A DNA stretch of 64,000 bases from Strongylocentrotus droebachiensis (taxonomy: Eukaryota; Echinodermata; Echinoidea; Camarodonta; Strongylocentrotidae): positions 425,001 through 489,000 of the forward strand of contig JAVYIG010000416.1 in the NCBI GenBank assembly GCA_035222895.1, given 5' to 3'. The notes under the pieces were generated by a model. The model was not told the DNA's origin. It did not search any database and was given only the letters and a program-made list of their open reading frames with translations. Every line of letters starts with the position of its first letter. Position 1 is the stretch's first letter. A program made the position numbers and the translations under genes. Shown in pieces: positions 46,227 to 59,400 of this stretch.

Positions 46227-47676
46227 CAGAAGTGGTTTGTTAGTTAGGAGGCCCATGGCCTTTATAATTTTATTTTTAAGAATAGTTTTCTCTTTTTTTA
46301 TTAATTTTACATTGGCATACCGTTAATTTCACTGGGAAAACCACCCTCTTCCCTTACACATCAATACTGCCATTACTTCTAGCAACAGTTAATTCTATAA
46401 TTCAAAACGTTTTCATTTTCTAAATCCTTCTATTATAAACATAAAACAAATATAATATTGTTTAAACTTTTGCAACCTGTTACATGGTCCATGTAGAAAC
46501 AGCACCAGGAAGGGGATAACAAGCCCCCCCCCTCTGTTTTCTTAAGCTAGGAAGTATCAAAACATGATTCTATTAAAATTAGCAGTTTGGATACAAAAGG
46601 CAATGATGATTAGCAGTTTCCATATTTAGTGCATTTAGAGGGTTGTCTTTCAAACCTTCTTACATACAATACTTGAAGTAGCAATTTGTAATAATCTACA
46701 AAACTTCAAATACAGAAGTCCATAGACTGAGGTAAATGAATTTCAACATGTATAATCATAATTAAAATATCATTGATTAATTCAATCTTTGATATAGACT
46801 GATAGATCTTTATCACTCAAATTTCAAGGAAATTTCTTTCTGCCCAGCCCTCAGTTTCATCCTATAAGATGGTAGTTGACATTGTTAAAATGTTAATGTT
46901 TATTCATTGATGATTAGTTATCTTTAATTATTTTAAAGTTGACAAGATGATAAATTCATTAGCTTTTTTAAAATGTGGTATTCTACAAACATATAATACA
47001 AATAATAAATAAATAGTATGTAAATATTCAAGTTTGAACCCATCTCTACTGTCCTCTTTCATTATATGTGGGTGGCATCTTTAAGTTGTAGGCTAGTTTT
47101 CAGAAGAAAGGGCTGTGATGATAACCCAAGTCTGTTGAATGGAAAAATGAAATAAGATACAGTGTATAAGAAAATAAACAACAACTAATAACATACACCC
47201 TGATACCTGCTGACAAAAAGAGGAAGGAATAATATTCACTTTGGATTCTAGTGGGCAAACCTAAACTATTTTTCCTACAAGACTAGTTACTGACCACATC
47301 TTAGATTATTTCTGACGATAGGCCTGCTGGAGCTTGGATCAGACAAGGTATGAAATAAGTAATACGTGTACAATTTACTTGTATTGTGAACTTGTGCTCA
47401 TAATTGATTAATACTCGGTTAAGTATGGGACATAAAATGACCCAACAACTTGGACCAGTGAATGTGCTGGAAATAATGCTACTGAAGCATACGTAATGTA
47501 GACTTATATTTCATCTATATCGACATTTTATTTTAAATCTAAATCACAATTTTGATATTCAGTCAAGTATTCTTTTACAAGTAACGGACAATGAAAAATA
47601 TCTTTGTCAGATCTATAACTTTCTGCATGATATGTGTTCTACAATAGTTTATTGGGGGTACCTACATTGTATATTA

Positions 47677-48046
47677 GCACACTTGCTCGTATGAAGTGTA
47701 GTAGGCCCACATCTCTAGATATGATTCTGTCAATATCTGTTCTTTGTTCCTCTCCTGGGTTTGTAACCAGCATGCCCTCATCATCCACTGTAGAGAAGCA
47801 TCATCCTACATTTAAGAGAAAACAATGTAGGTACTTCAATTAAAAAGCGATAATAATAGATACATATCAACCATAATACATCCTATAAACAGACTTTCAT
47901 TAATCTTTTTTTGTGTTCTTCTTCATCTTCATTGCTCAATAAGTGAAAGGACCACTTACAACAAAAAAAGTAATGAGGGGTCCTGTGTATACCCTACATG
48001 TGCCTTGAATGTGCATTAGACATTGTTCTTCTACACACAGGATCTC
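47677..48046 (-). pseudogene. Possible two-exon coding remnant, family unknown
   Basis: On the minus strand 48046-47960 is an open 87-nt segment (EILCVEEQCLMHIQGTC...) preceded by TTATTTACAG and followed by GTAAGTGG. After 153 nt, 47805 begins a second open segment in the same phase (DDASLQWMMRACWLQ...), preceded by TTAAATGTAG. Both are phase 0 with good splice signals, which is more than chance usually gives. A third piece upstream (about 48240-48310, ...LYMQDEAESAMQ then GTAACA) contains or adjoins a stop, so the gene looks decayed. I recognise no domain. Confidence 0.25.
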
Positions 48047-48748
48047 CTGTAAATAAGGACATATTCCCTTTGTAAACAAAGAAAGGAAAGATATCAATAT
48101 TTGTGTGCTAAGTGCAGAACTAGAATAAAATATACCCTCCACTTTATACGCTTGCAACATAAACTTAGTTCCATTTCCTTTTTAGTGAATTAATACGTGG
48201 TCGTTTAATATTTGTGTGCTAAATATCCTGAAAATGTTACCTGCATGGCACTTTCAGCTTCATCTTGCATATATAAGAAATGCTTTAATGTCTACTCATC
48301 AGTTAACTCCTTCCAGCTTGATCTTCATCAGTTTCAATCTGTTGGAACAAAAAGAAAACAAAATCAATATGACAATCAAGGCGTCCCTTTCTCCTTAACA
48401 AAATAAAAATAGATCTAGCATAAAAGCTATTTTTCATGTCATGGTTGGCCTTAATTTTAATATGGTGTGGAAATCAACATTCCAATTTAATGGACCACAG
48501 TACAAATTAAAATTAAATGGTAGATTAAACTTGTGCTTCAACAAGTGCTTTATATGGCCTATAGTACATATAAAGTAGTCTTAAGTAGAATTGGTTTATT
48601 AAGACAAGAAGAAGTGGACTACATAAGTAAACATAATTGTGGACTAGTAGGGGTCTTCTCTTACACAAACAAATAGATTTATCAACATGAACTGCACAAT
48701 TTGGAGAAGAAACAAAATCTCTAATATATTAAAAGAATTAATAGGGGT

Positions 48749-49034
48749 CAGGCGCGTACGCAGGGGGGTTGGGGTTAACCCACCCCCCCTTGAGCTTTTT
48801 TTTATGTGTATGTTTTTCTGGAACCCCCCCCCCCCTTTTTTAGTGTTGATTTTTTTTAAAATAAAATTAAAAAAAAAAAATCCTAATGGATGACCTAAAA
48901 AAGATGACTCCCCCACCCCCCCCCCCCCCGCTTATTCAGCGGCTGGCTGAGTCGTTGCGAAGTTTTTGGCTCGATTTCAAAATGTTAAACCCCGCCCCCC
49001 CCCCCCCTTGAAAAAAATCCTGCGTACGCCACTG
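48749..49034. mobile_element. hAT-like MITE with GCGTACGC ends (third copy)
   Basis: Same ends as 7965-8076 but in the opposite orientation: CAGGCGCGTACGCAGG on the left and CCTGCGTACGCCACTG, less a base or two, on the right. At 286 bp it is the longest of the three copies and probably closest to full length. The flanks ATAGGGGT and ATAGCTAG agree only in part. Confidence 0.75.
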
Positions 49035-50089
49035 ATAGCTAGGGTCTAGATCTAGTAGGCCTAGGTCTAGACTCTAGTATAATGACAACTTGACAGCACG
49101 CTGGACCCACACAAAATCTAAATATTAAATAAACAAATCCTAGTGTTGATGTTTTTTAAATATATTTTATTAATAAGTTTCAGGTTTACATCTAAATGAA
49201 TAGGATTTTGAGTTGTTTGATTATCAATGACAATGGTCACAGATAATTTTGGTCTAAATAAAGTTGACACGCACCGCGTATGCAACTGAGCGAACGGATG
49301 GCACCGATATTGATAAGTAAAGCCATCAGAGTCCACATCTAGTACTACAGATTTTAACAAGAATTAGATCTAATCCACTTGGATTATCAAAAAAATCATG
49401 CTTCGTAGATTACTTTAAGGTGTAACGTTAAATCTAGATTTAAATTAAATCGGTGATTGGTGAATTAGATTCATGATGACGATCAAATCTCAAATAAAAC
49501 TTGATTAGAAAGTTTGATCTTGATGCAAATGAGCACCGAAATTCCCCGGGGTGGGCCTGCCGGAACCCCTCGGGGCCCTAACTGGAGTACTAGGGTGAAA
49601 TGACGGCAAACCGCAGTCAAACTACTTCATGACGATGAAAATCAAAGTGCAATTTCAAGAGCAATATTTTACTAGTCTTTTCCCCAAAAATCTGTTGAGA
49701 ACTGTCTCCAAATGTAACGAAATTACCGTACATCACGAAGACTATTGCAGCTTTTTCAAAATTGATGACTAAATTCACTTAATCTACTCATATTTCAATC
49801 AATTACTCACCCATTCTCAATGAACTAACTCTTCTCAGTTTGTGCGAGTGTAGTAGCGTCGTGCATAAATCTGCATAATTAAAGTGACGCAATGAGGTCA
49901 AATATATTATCCGGTTTCTTAAACGATACTATCGATAAAATACATATTCATGAGGCTCATATTCAATCAAAAAGCCGCCTCGGGTGCTTATTTTGTCTTC
50001 AAATGATCGAAAAGAGGCGGAGCCTAATCCCATTCGTCTGCATGGTTTCCGCGCGTGCTGCTTTCCGTCTAGTAATTATATATTATAGT

Positions 50090-50726
50090 CGGCACCTACA
50101 TTTTCCTTGCCCTTGATGGCTTCGATCCTGAACTTGTACTGCTGTAGGGCCAATGCCCAGCGAAGGATCCTTCCGTTAGCGACCTTGGACTTCCGAACTG
50201 CCAGCAAGGGTTGGTGGTCGACCTCGAGGACGAACTCGCGCCCATACAGAAATGTCTCAAATTTCTGTACGGCCCAAACTACTGCCAGACACTCCTTCTC
50301 AATAGTGGAATAAGCTTGCTCTCGAGGCAGTAGCTTTTTACTAGCATAAGCTATCGGAACTTCTCACCATCAAATTCCTGGAGTAGGACTGCGCCGATTC
50401 CCGTGTTCGATGCATCTGTTCGTAAGACGAACTCTCTGTTCACATCAGGCAAGTGCAAGATGGGTTCTCTGGAAAGCTTTGCCTTCAAGGCAGTGAATGC
50501 GTTCTCGTGAACTTCGTCCCATTCAAGTACGTTGGGGTTCCCTTTCTTCAAAAGATCTGTCAACGGTACGGCAGTAGCAGAGAAGTTTGGAACAAACTTC
50601 CTATAGTATCCTGCTAACCCTAGAAACGACCGAAGCTCTTTCTTGGTCTTCGGTCTTGGAGCCGTTTGGATGTCAGCCACCTTGTCGTGGAGGGGTCTGA
50701 GAAATCCCCTGCTCAATTGATGACCT
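50090..50726 (-). pseudogene. Gypsy-type pol fossil, RNase H side
   Basis: The minus strand reads Gypsy/Ty3 pol sequence after the RT core: KKELRSFLGLAGYYRKFVPN and then an RNase H region with FVLRTDASNTGIGAVLLQE. Part of the broken Gypsy-type element; the right end is where the 50727-51980 element was inserted. Confidence 0.85.
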
Positions 50727-51980
50727 CCCAGGTCGAAATTCCATTAGGATCCGATCCTATTGGACCATCAGAAACCATTAGAGCTATTGGTGTCTAATGG
50801 TTTCAATAGGGAAAGTGAAATGATGGACCCACAGAAACCATTAGAAAATATCTATTGGACCAACAGAAACCATTAGAAAATATCTATTGGACCAACAGAA
50901 ACCATTAGAAAATATCTATTGGACCAACAGAAACCATTAGAAAATATCTATTGGACCAACACAAACCCACAGAAAGAAATGCTGATGGACCAACAGAAAG
51001 CTTCTATTGGACCAGCATCCACCCATGTCTTCTATGGGTTTCTGTTGGTCCATTAGATATTTTATTCTATTATGGGTTTCTGTTGGTCCATTAGATATTT
51101 TCTATGGGTTCCTGTTGGTCCACTAGAGATCTTTCTTTGGGTTTCTAATGGTCCCATATTCTGAATTCCCTATTGAAACCAATAGTCCAATGGCTTCTAT
51201 TGGTAAACCAATAATGATAAATCAAAATCGATTTTAGCAACTGTCCACCGAAAAAAAGTATATTCTACTCTCAATTGCATTAACTCCATCACATAGATCA
51301 CTTGAAGTGAGTTTAAGAATATCCTTTATTTCATCTGAAGGCTTGTACTATTCTATATAATAAACATACATGAATTGTTTCTTGGTTAGTATTTTATAGT
51401 AATCATTATAATCAATATATCTATTGCTAAAACGTGAATGAAATTGTAACATGATTAAACAAATAATCTATTGGTCATTAGTTGCCGAAAGAAAATAAAA
51501 ATCACAAAATTGATGTACATTGTCATAAGTTGCTTAACAAATTATGATAAATGTAATTTTCTGTGAACACGTATAAAGTAATCATGAATATGCATGAGAT
51601 AGATTTAGCTGTTGGTTTCTATTGGTTTCTATTGGACCTATTGGTTTCTATTGGTCCCATTGGGTTCTATTGGTCTCATTGGTTTTCTATTGGTCCTATC
51701 GGTCCTATTGGTCCTATTGGTCCTATCGGTTCTATTGGTTTCTATTGGTCTTATTGGTTTCTATTGGTCCTATTGGTTTCTATTGGTCCTATTGGTTTCT
51801 ATTTCTATTGGTTTCTATGTGTGCTATTGGTTTCTATTGGTTTCTGATGGTTTGAATGGTCTTTATTGGATTCAATTCTATGGGTCCAACAGAAACCCAT
51901 AGACTCCAACAGAAACCATTAGAGACCAATAGAATTTTTCTAATGGTCTCTATTGGTCTCTATGGGATTTTCGACCTGGG
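50727..51980. mobile_element. MITE filled with inverted minisatellites
   Basis: The ends are CCCAGGTCGAAATTCC and, complemented, CCCAGGTCGAAAATCCC. The left interior has nearly four copies of a 32-bp unit (ATTGGACCAACAGAAACC, then ATTAGAAAATATCT) at about 50845-50960. The same words recur inverted at about 51030-51150. 51600-51870 is a CTATTGGTTTCTATTGGTCC-like array with a 10-20-bp period. A central unique segment lies between. It interrupts Gypsy-type pol sequence, which proves insertion; at most 2 bp of target is duplicated. Open frames of Trp/Leu/Ile/Gly repeats are artefacts of the array. Confidence 0.75.
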
Positions 51981-52563
51981 CTAGGAAATCCACCTTAGCA
52001 AAGCCAACAAAGCACTTACTTGGTTTTGCCTTGATGTTTGCCTCTTTCAATCTGGTCATCAGTGAGCGCAGAGCAGCAATGTGTTGCTCCCATGTAGGTG
52101 TGTGCACCAGGATATCGTCGATGAAGTTGTCGACGAATTCAAGACCACGGAGCACTGTCCTCATAACCCGGCTGAAGCTGGCAGGTGCATTCATCAATCC
52201 GAACGGCATCTCCTTGAATTGATAAAGCCCATCTGGGGGTAACAAAGGCAGTTATTGGCTTTGCATGCTCTGTTAACGGCACTTGCCAATACCCCTTGGT
52301 CAAGTCGATTTTGGTGAAGAAGTTGTCATCTGTGAGTTTGGCAAATATCTCCTCCTGGTCCGGTATAGGTTCTGCATCTGGAATGGTCACAGAATTGACC
52401 TTCCTAAAATCACAGCAAAACCTATTACTACCATCCTTCTTCTTTACCAAGACAATTGGTGAAGCATATGGAGAAGTGGATTGCTCGATCACGCCGAGAT
52501 CCATCATTTCCTTAACTTCATCCTTGACTACTTGTCTCCTAGCATGGGGCAATGAGTACGGTC
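51981..52563 (-). pseudogene. Gypsy-type pol fossil, reverse transcriptase part
   Basis: The minus strand reads Gypsy/Ty3 reverse transcriptase: EMMDLGVIEQSTSPYASPIV, KKDGSNRFCCDFRKVN, FFTKIDLTKGYWQVPL, FKEMPFGLMNAPASF and FVDNFIDDILVHT. Broken. The IDDI in place of the usual YxDD box is a common Gypsy variant (the first position varies between families). Confidence 0.88.
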
Positions 52564-52909
52564 GACTTACGTTATCTCCTCTGTAAGCGGTCCAAAAACT
52601 GCAGAGCGGCATTGGCGTGGTCCTGTAGAGGCTTGGTTCTCTCTGGTGGCTTATTAATGATATTAAGGAAATTTCTGAGACCAAATACCCATTAGCCTGA
52701 CACGTTTCTCCAAGCTCACCCCACGCCCTATCACTCTCACACGGTCTTCACGCTACACAGACTTTTAGCGCACTGCCTACATGGTGCGAACCATGCCTTC
52801 AACTCACATAACAATACAATAGGCAACTACATGCTTGAACGCATCGCATTCCTTTCCCTACAGCAGCTGATTGCGGTTTACTGGACTTAAAACCCTGCGC
52901 ATTTTGACA
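52564..52909 (-). repeat. Gypsy-type LTR (right copy, part)
   Basis: It matches the right-hand part of the other LTR (43453-43476 plus 44327-44663) closely, lacks the Harbinger-like MITE, and ends at the CA beside the ACCGC target duplication. Confidence 0.85.
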
Positions 52910-53510
52910 ACCGCACAGTAACTAAAATGACCTCATCGTTCATTGCGTGGTAGTGTGTACAAAATGCAGTAGGAAAACCTTCGAAAGTCAACCTGCTGTT
53001 GGTATATATATATATTCATTTTAATCATGCTGTTCACATTTTTGTCATTTGGAAGGATCTTTAACTGACTAAGCCTTCATTCAATTGAAGATAATCTAAC
53101 CATAACATAATTTTCTAAAAGTCCATGTCGACACCATATTGACTTCAAAGTATTTCCCCCTTTCCCCTTTTTCACACTGAGGCGCATTTAATGTTAAACA
53201 CTCTCTATTCACTGACCGTTATTAGCTGTTTTTTTTAAGTATTTGCCTGTACTCGGTTTTCCGAAGTTGCGTCTGATTGGTCAAGGTATAGGTGCTATGT
53301 GGTAGATGGAACGGGCCCCTTCAAATAGCGGTGAGAAAATTTGTATACAGTAACAAGTGAGTATTTACCCCCCCTTCTCCCTTAGCCGAGGTAATCTTAT
53401 TTCTAATTTACTTTATTTGAAAGGAATCTTAAATATCATAATTGGATTATTGTAACTAAGAATATTATCCTGTCAGCGATTGTCGGATATTTCAGTAGAA
53501 CAAAGATTAT

Positions 53511-53689
53511 GGCCCGAATTCACAAAGGAGGTTTGTCGACAAACCGAGGTTTATGTGCGTCATACGACGCGTTTTACGCGTTTTTTACAAACCTGGTTTG
53601 TAAAGAACAAAAGGAGGTTTGGCGAAACAAAAGGAGGTTTGAGCTCAAACCTTGGTCTGAGCTCAAACCTTGCTTTGTGAATTCGGGCC
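53511..53689. mobile_element. MITE with GGCCCGAATTCACAAAG ends, 179 bp
   Basis: Perfect 17-bp inverted repeats. It is inserted in the GATTATGAGTTTG of the unit that other copies have uninterrupted; two to three bases (AT or AAT) appear to be duplicated. The interior has AGGTTTG/CAAACCT motifs in both orientations, so it can fold. Perhaps Harbinger-like from the GGC start; no transposase. Confidence 0.85.
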
Positions 53690-56419
53690 AATGAGTTTGA
53701 AAACGTGAAGAGCCTACACAGAGTATTATCGGTAGCCAGCTTAAAAGTGTTTAATAAACGCTTCATAACCACATCTCAAAAGTAATTAGAACCATACTCA
53801 ATACTTACTGTCCAGCTGACTAGTCGGCACCGTGAGCGGTTTGTGACAAATGTGGTTCTAGGACACATACCCCCTGGACATCCACACCCCGGATTACCAC
53901 CCCGGTCAAGTACCCCCAAGGACAACTACCCCGTAGGGCAACCACCCTCTAGGACGACTACCCCCGGGACAACTACCCCCTAGGAAACTACCCCCGGAAA
54001 GCTACCCCCTAGGATAGTTGTCCGGGGGGTAGTTATCCTAGAGGATGGTTGTCATAAGTGGTAGTTGTCCTAGGTGGTAGTTGTCCTGGGGGTAGTTGTC
54101 CTGGGTAGTCATTTAGCTTTGTTTAATCTCATTTGACAACGCCCCATATCGTCAGAGTCCAGCAGCCTATAAACCTGTTGGCCTATGGATTTTTACAACA
54201 ACAAAAAAATCGTTAAAAATTCATTTTTTGTTTAAACGAAAAGCACATCCACCCCGACGTACGTTATCACTAGCTCTTTCATTGGGACCCTCATGTCCCA
54301 TTGACTTTTGAAAGTTTACCCACCGTTATTTGGTCAAAATAGGTCGCCAGCTCGCCATTGCCTATATAACACATGTGCAACAAGTCGAGCTTTGGACGCA
54401 ATTTACCACTCGATTGTAAGGTTATAAGTCAAGCACACGAAGGATAACAAGCATGAATTATCATAGATCAGTTCTGATTTGTTCATTATGTCCATTTCAG
54501 CCAACCCCCCACCGTAATTTTTCCATTTAGTATAGGCAAGCATTTTGCCGAGGTAAGCAAAAACATGAATATTCATGAAAACCATGGACTATTCGATTAT
54601 TAACAGAGGGGTGCAATTGTGCACCACATCAATGGATGGTGTTTCAATGGTAGAGTCTGTATGGTGAATGGTGTTTCAATGGTCGAGTCTGTATGGTGAA
54701 TGGTGTTTCAATGGTTGAATTGTATGGTCAATGATGTTTCAATGGTGGAATTGTATGGTCAATGGTGTTTCAATGCTAGAGTCTGTATGGTGAATGGTGG
54801 AATTGTATGGTCAATGGTGTTTCAATGGTGGCGTTTGTATGGTGAATGGTGTTTCAACAGTGGAATTGTATGGTCAAAAGAGGCACTTGTGAGAATGGAA
54901 ATGTGGAATCTGTTGGAGGAGAAGGCACCTATCAGATTTTGATAGGGGCATTTATCAGATGCTAAAAGGGGCATTCAGAACGGGAGGGGGGCTCATATAA
55001 AAAAAAGGAGGAGAAAAGGGTACTTATTAAAAGGGAAAAGAGGCACGAGTCAAAGTAAAAAAAGAGCAAAAAATCAGAGGTGAAAAGGGGAATTTCTCGC
55101 ACCTTAAATAAAACAGAGGAAAAGGTCAGTTATTAGATGAAAAAAAAGGGGCACTTGTCCTATGTAAAAAGGAGCTTTTTGTGGGTACCTGAAAAAGTGG
55201 GTCGCACAGTGCCCCCCCCCCCCTACCTAGAGTGCCGCCTCTAGCATAATGGGCAAAAATGAGAGAAATAACCCGGAAAATCATGTCACTATTTCAGCAA
55301 CATTGGTAAATCACTGATATCGAATTAGAAATAAAACACGTTGGAATTGTATGGGGGGGGGGGGGGGGGGAGTAGACTGCCCACGACCCCCCCCCCATCA
55401 GTACGCCAGTGGCTTCAGATGATCTTCCATCCAGTTAATAATGAAAGACATTATGGCAAACTCAGCACAACGGTAACACCATCCTGATATCACATATATC
55501 ATGTGACGTTGTCAATATCAATATTTAACCAGAAAAAATAAACTTTGGCCATATAAATTGTTAAGTTATATCATGTAATGAATATCATACTTGGCAAACA
55601 AGTGCATCGTATGTTGATTGGTTATTATATGGCACGGGTTATGATTTGGAATATGTAAATAGTGGCACTGATAACCCTGTACTGGTTATCAAACCCAGAC
55701 ATGTCATGCACGTAGGCCTGGCAGTAATTAATTCCTTGAAATGCTGGAGCGCTTTAATGGCAGCTAGGCTAAAGCCGGGGTAATAATTAGTGCGCCTCGA
55801 AATATAGATTTTCTAGAAATACGTAGCTATAGAAATGCCTTTTATTATTATTAGGCCGTCCAATCATTCCGTTATTTTCCAGTACTGTTAAACGATAAGG
55901 AAATTGATAAGTCACCTCTATTGTTTCAAGTTTCAAGTTTCAAGTTTCAAGTTTCAAGTTTCAAGTTTATTTATCTTTCTTTCATAACACACATTATAAA
56001 TATGACATGAATATAAAGGAGTGAACAGAATATGGCGTTACAATAGAAAGATGAGGTGACCTTGGTTGAAAGCAAGGCTTGTGGATTTAAGGTCCCTCAT
56101 GAGTAGTTTAAGAGTATGTCCTAAAAGAACAAACTCGTCAAATAAAAAATAAAAAAATTGCGTACATTTAAATGCTTACAAAACTAAACTAACTAAACTA
56201 ACTAAACAACTGAGAAAATATTAAACATAAATAAGTACAATAAAATCTACTGACTACTAAATAATGGCTATAAACAACAGGAACAGGAATATATTACGAG
56301 CAACAGGACTGAAACATAGACAAAAACTAAACAAGACAGACAGATGAATAGATGTGAGAAACGGGAGTAGAATAATGCTGACCTATATAGCAAATAGTTT
56401 TCTTAAATATTGATCACAA

Positions 56420-59400
56420 CTATAAATCTAGACGATATCGACTCAAATACAGTAACTTCAGTTTGCGCTTAAATACATAAATACTGACCGATTGCGCTAT
56501 TCTTGGTTCAAGGGAATTCCAAAACCTAGGGCCAGTGGACCCCAAAGTAGTAAGGGCAAATTGCGTTCTAACAAGAGGTAAGTGATATGCTTGCGCCTGT
56601 CGTGTGGAATTACTATGAACTTGGTTATTTTTCTTAAATATTCCAGCCAAGGCTACTGGCAGTAGACCTGCATTCAATTCATACATTAGAGCTCCTAGTT
56701 GTACATGATAAATATCTTCAACTTTCAAAACACCACTATTAAAAAAAAGAACATCTGTATGCGCAAGATAGTGAGTATTACAAACAATTCGTATTACTCT
56801 TTTCTGTACCAGTAGTAATTTATCCATTTGAGATTTGAATGAGTTGCCCCAAGCTAGCACACCATAGTGCAAATATGGCAAAATCAAAGTTGCGTACAAC
56901 ATATGTAAAATATTCAGTGGGAACACAGATTTCAATTTATAAATTACACCAGTATTTCTTGACAATAATTTACAAAGTTTACTAATATGGTACTTCCAAT
57001 TTAAATATTCATCAATATGCAAGCCAAGAAATTTAAATGTAGATACCCTTTCAATCTCAACACCATTAAACATTAAATTGCCAGGCAATATACTCAGGGA
57101 ATTACTAAAGAGCATATAATTAGTTTTTTTTAAGATTTAAAGACAACTTGTTTGCTTGAATCCACAAAGTCGCATTAGTCAACTCGGAGTTTACAGTCTG
57201 CAAAAGAGTTTTTGGATTTCTGTGAGAGAAAAATACACTCGAGTCATCTGCAAATAAAATGAATGATAACATCTTTGCGGAAAGTTGAAAATCGTTAATA
57301 TACACAATAAACAAAAGCGGGCCTAGAAGGGATCCCTGTGGGACCCCACAAGTGACGTCCCGCATATCTGAATCAATTCCATTTAAAGAAACAAACTGTT
57401 TCCTATTTGTTAAGTAGCTTCTAAACCAATCTAATGCTATTCCCCTTACACCATAATGACACAGTTTATCTATTAAAATATAATGATTTACAGTATCAAA
57501 CGCTTTAGAGTAGTCTAAGAAGACACCAACTGTATGCATACATGCTTCTAAGGCACTGGATATCTTATCCACCAAATGTAGAATAGCATGAGTTGTAGTG
57601 TGTTTTTCACGGAAACCAAACTGAAAATTTGACTAAATGTTAGCATTCATCAAAAAATTTATCGTCCGAGTATACATTAGCTTCTCAAGAATTTTAGAAA
57701 AGGAATTCAACAAAGAAATAGGAAGATAATTATTCAAGATAAGGGCATCACCCTTTTTAAAAATGGGTACAACCTTTGCAATCTTCATTTTCATGGGTAC
57801 AACACCAGTGGTCATTGATAGATTAAAAATATGTACGAGGGGTTCTACAATACCAATAATTACATTTGTTATCAACTCATTTGTTATATAGTAACAACCT
57901 GGACTTTTCTTATTCTTTAAAGAATGTACAATATCAAATAATTCTTCTACAGTCGTTGGCAATAAAAATAAACTATTATGATTAGGGTTTTCTAAAAAAG
58001 ATTGAAATGTTTTTTGAGACTCTGGAATGACACGCGACAAATTCTGGCCAATATTACAAAAATATTCATTGAATTTATCTACAATAACTTCTGGATCATC
58101 AACTACATTCCCATCAATGATTAATTTACTTACATCAGACGCTTTCTGCTTTGGCTTAAAAACATTCCTAATCACTTTCCATGTCCCTTTTATATCATTA
58201 TGAGTCGCCTGAAATTGAGCACATTAATACTGCTTCTTAGCAGCACGTAGGATTGAAGTAAGAGTATTCCGATAAATAGTATATTTCCTATGAGAAGACT
58301 GAGATTTACTAATCTTATACTTATAGTACAACTTATTTTTCCTGTTTATTGACCTCAATATAGAATTAGTAATCCATGGCAATCGAGGGGTTGTTCTACG
58401 ATTTCTACTATTACATTTACGTAAAGGTAAATTTTTATCATACAGCAAAAAGAATGTATTTAAGAATTTATCATATGAGCTATCAACATCACAATCACGT
58501 AATACTTCTCTCCAATCACTTGCTAATAACTCATCTCTAAATCTAGCAATACTGGTAGGATTACTTTTCCGAACATATCTATTACTAGAAATATTACGGA
58601 TATTCCTACCAAAAGACATCCTAGCATATACTGGAAAGTGGTCAGACAAATCTGAAATTATAATACCCGCATCTGGTAAAGGTCGTACATTACTAAAAAT
58701 GTTATCAATGAGAGTAGAAGAAGTGTCTGTAACTCTGGTAGGTTTAGTAATTAAGGGCAATAAAGAGAAAGATATAAACATGTTTAAAAAGTCACAAATG
58801 TGTGCATTCACATCGTGCTGAAGAAGATTAACATTATAATCACCCATGACAAAGACTGTTTTATGTAAAAATATTGAATTTGATAACACAGTTTGCATTT
58901 CATTTATAAACAAATTCACATTACCTTGTGGTGGTCTATAAACGACCCCAATTATAACATTTCGTCTGCCCGGAAATAACAATTCTACAAAGACACTTTC
59001 CATTAAATAATTCATTACATTAACTTCATTTAAAACTCGGTAATTCAACTGCGTGGGGACATACAATGCGACACCTCCTCCCCTCCTATCTTGTCGATTA
59101 TTCATAATTATATTACTTCCTGGAAGAGAAAACACATTTCCTTCAATTTCACTAGATAACCAAGTTTCAGAGATTCCTATAACCATAGAACTGTAGCACA
59201 TGTTCCGCAAAAATACATTTAATTTACCAAAGTTTGCTTGCATACTACGAAGATTAAAATGAAGAAAAGAAAGCTCGTTATCACCAGAATTACCTATCTT
59301 TTGAGAGAATTGGCTTTCTGTACAATAACTACAGTGACTCATGACAGCGTCATTGCCTTCACCAAGATCATACTCTAACGAGTCTGCGCTAGATTCAAAA

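Larger units (their letters stand above)
45126..50025. mobile_element. Candidate 4.9-kb element with long imperfect inverted repeats
   Basis: The left end (GCTCCGCC, then AGCCAAAATAAGCACC, then ATGAGCCTTATGAAT) is matched on the complement of the right end (GGCTCCGCC, AGACAAAATAAGCACC, ATGAGCCTCATGAAT). Weaker matches continue to about 240 bp inward (AATTATG, then CACGCTGCG against CGACGCTAC). No target duplication is evident. The interior is AT-rich, with a poly-A run, a small hAT-like MITE (48749-49034) and a few exon-like segments on the minus strand. It sits inside the Gypsy-type element. It could be an old DNA transposon or an inverted duplication. Confidence 0.5.
41870..52909 (-). mobile_element. 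Gypsy/Ty3-type LTR element, broken fossil
   Basis: The ends are TG (41870) and CA (52909), and the 5-bp direct repeat ACCGC flanks it (41865-41869 and 52910-52914) within module B of unit 7. LTR sequence lies at both ends. Pol segments of Gypsy/Ty3 type (reverse transcriptase, RNase H side) read on the minus strand. The element is broken in several places and has taken at least four later insertions: 43477-44326, 44809-45115, about 45126-50025 and 50727-51980. The shared LTR part (about 345 bp) differs by only a few bases and small indels, so the element is fairly young, though older than the BEL copy. Confidence 0.85.
38971..54875 (+). repeat. Array unit 7 (long class, heavily interrupted)
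   Basis: It retains the segment missing in the short units (39045-40440), including the hAT right end, the outer-MITE end with its G-run/C-run, all of module A and the GCGTACGC MITE. Removing the 197-bp TTAA element, the Gypsy-type element and the 179-bp MITE leaves about 4.47 kb. Module B is split between 41118-41869 and 52910-53370. Confidence 0.88.

Noticed and set aside
50840-51150. CRISPR-like direct repeats with regular spacing
   Set aside because: The repeats are contiguous without unique spacers, in an animal genome, inside a MITE; a minisatellite.
51563-51902. Overlapping frames rich in Phe, Tyr, Trp, Leu and Gly
   Set aside because: They translate the TATTGGTTTC-type array in three frames; not membrane proteins.
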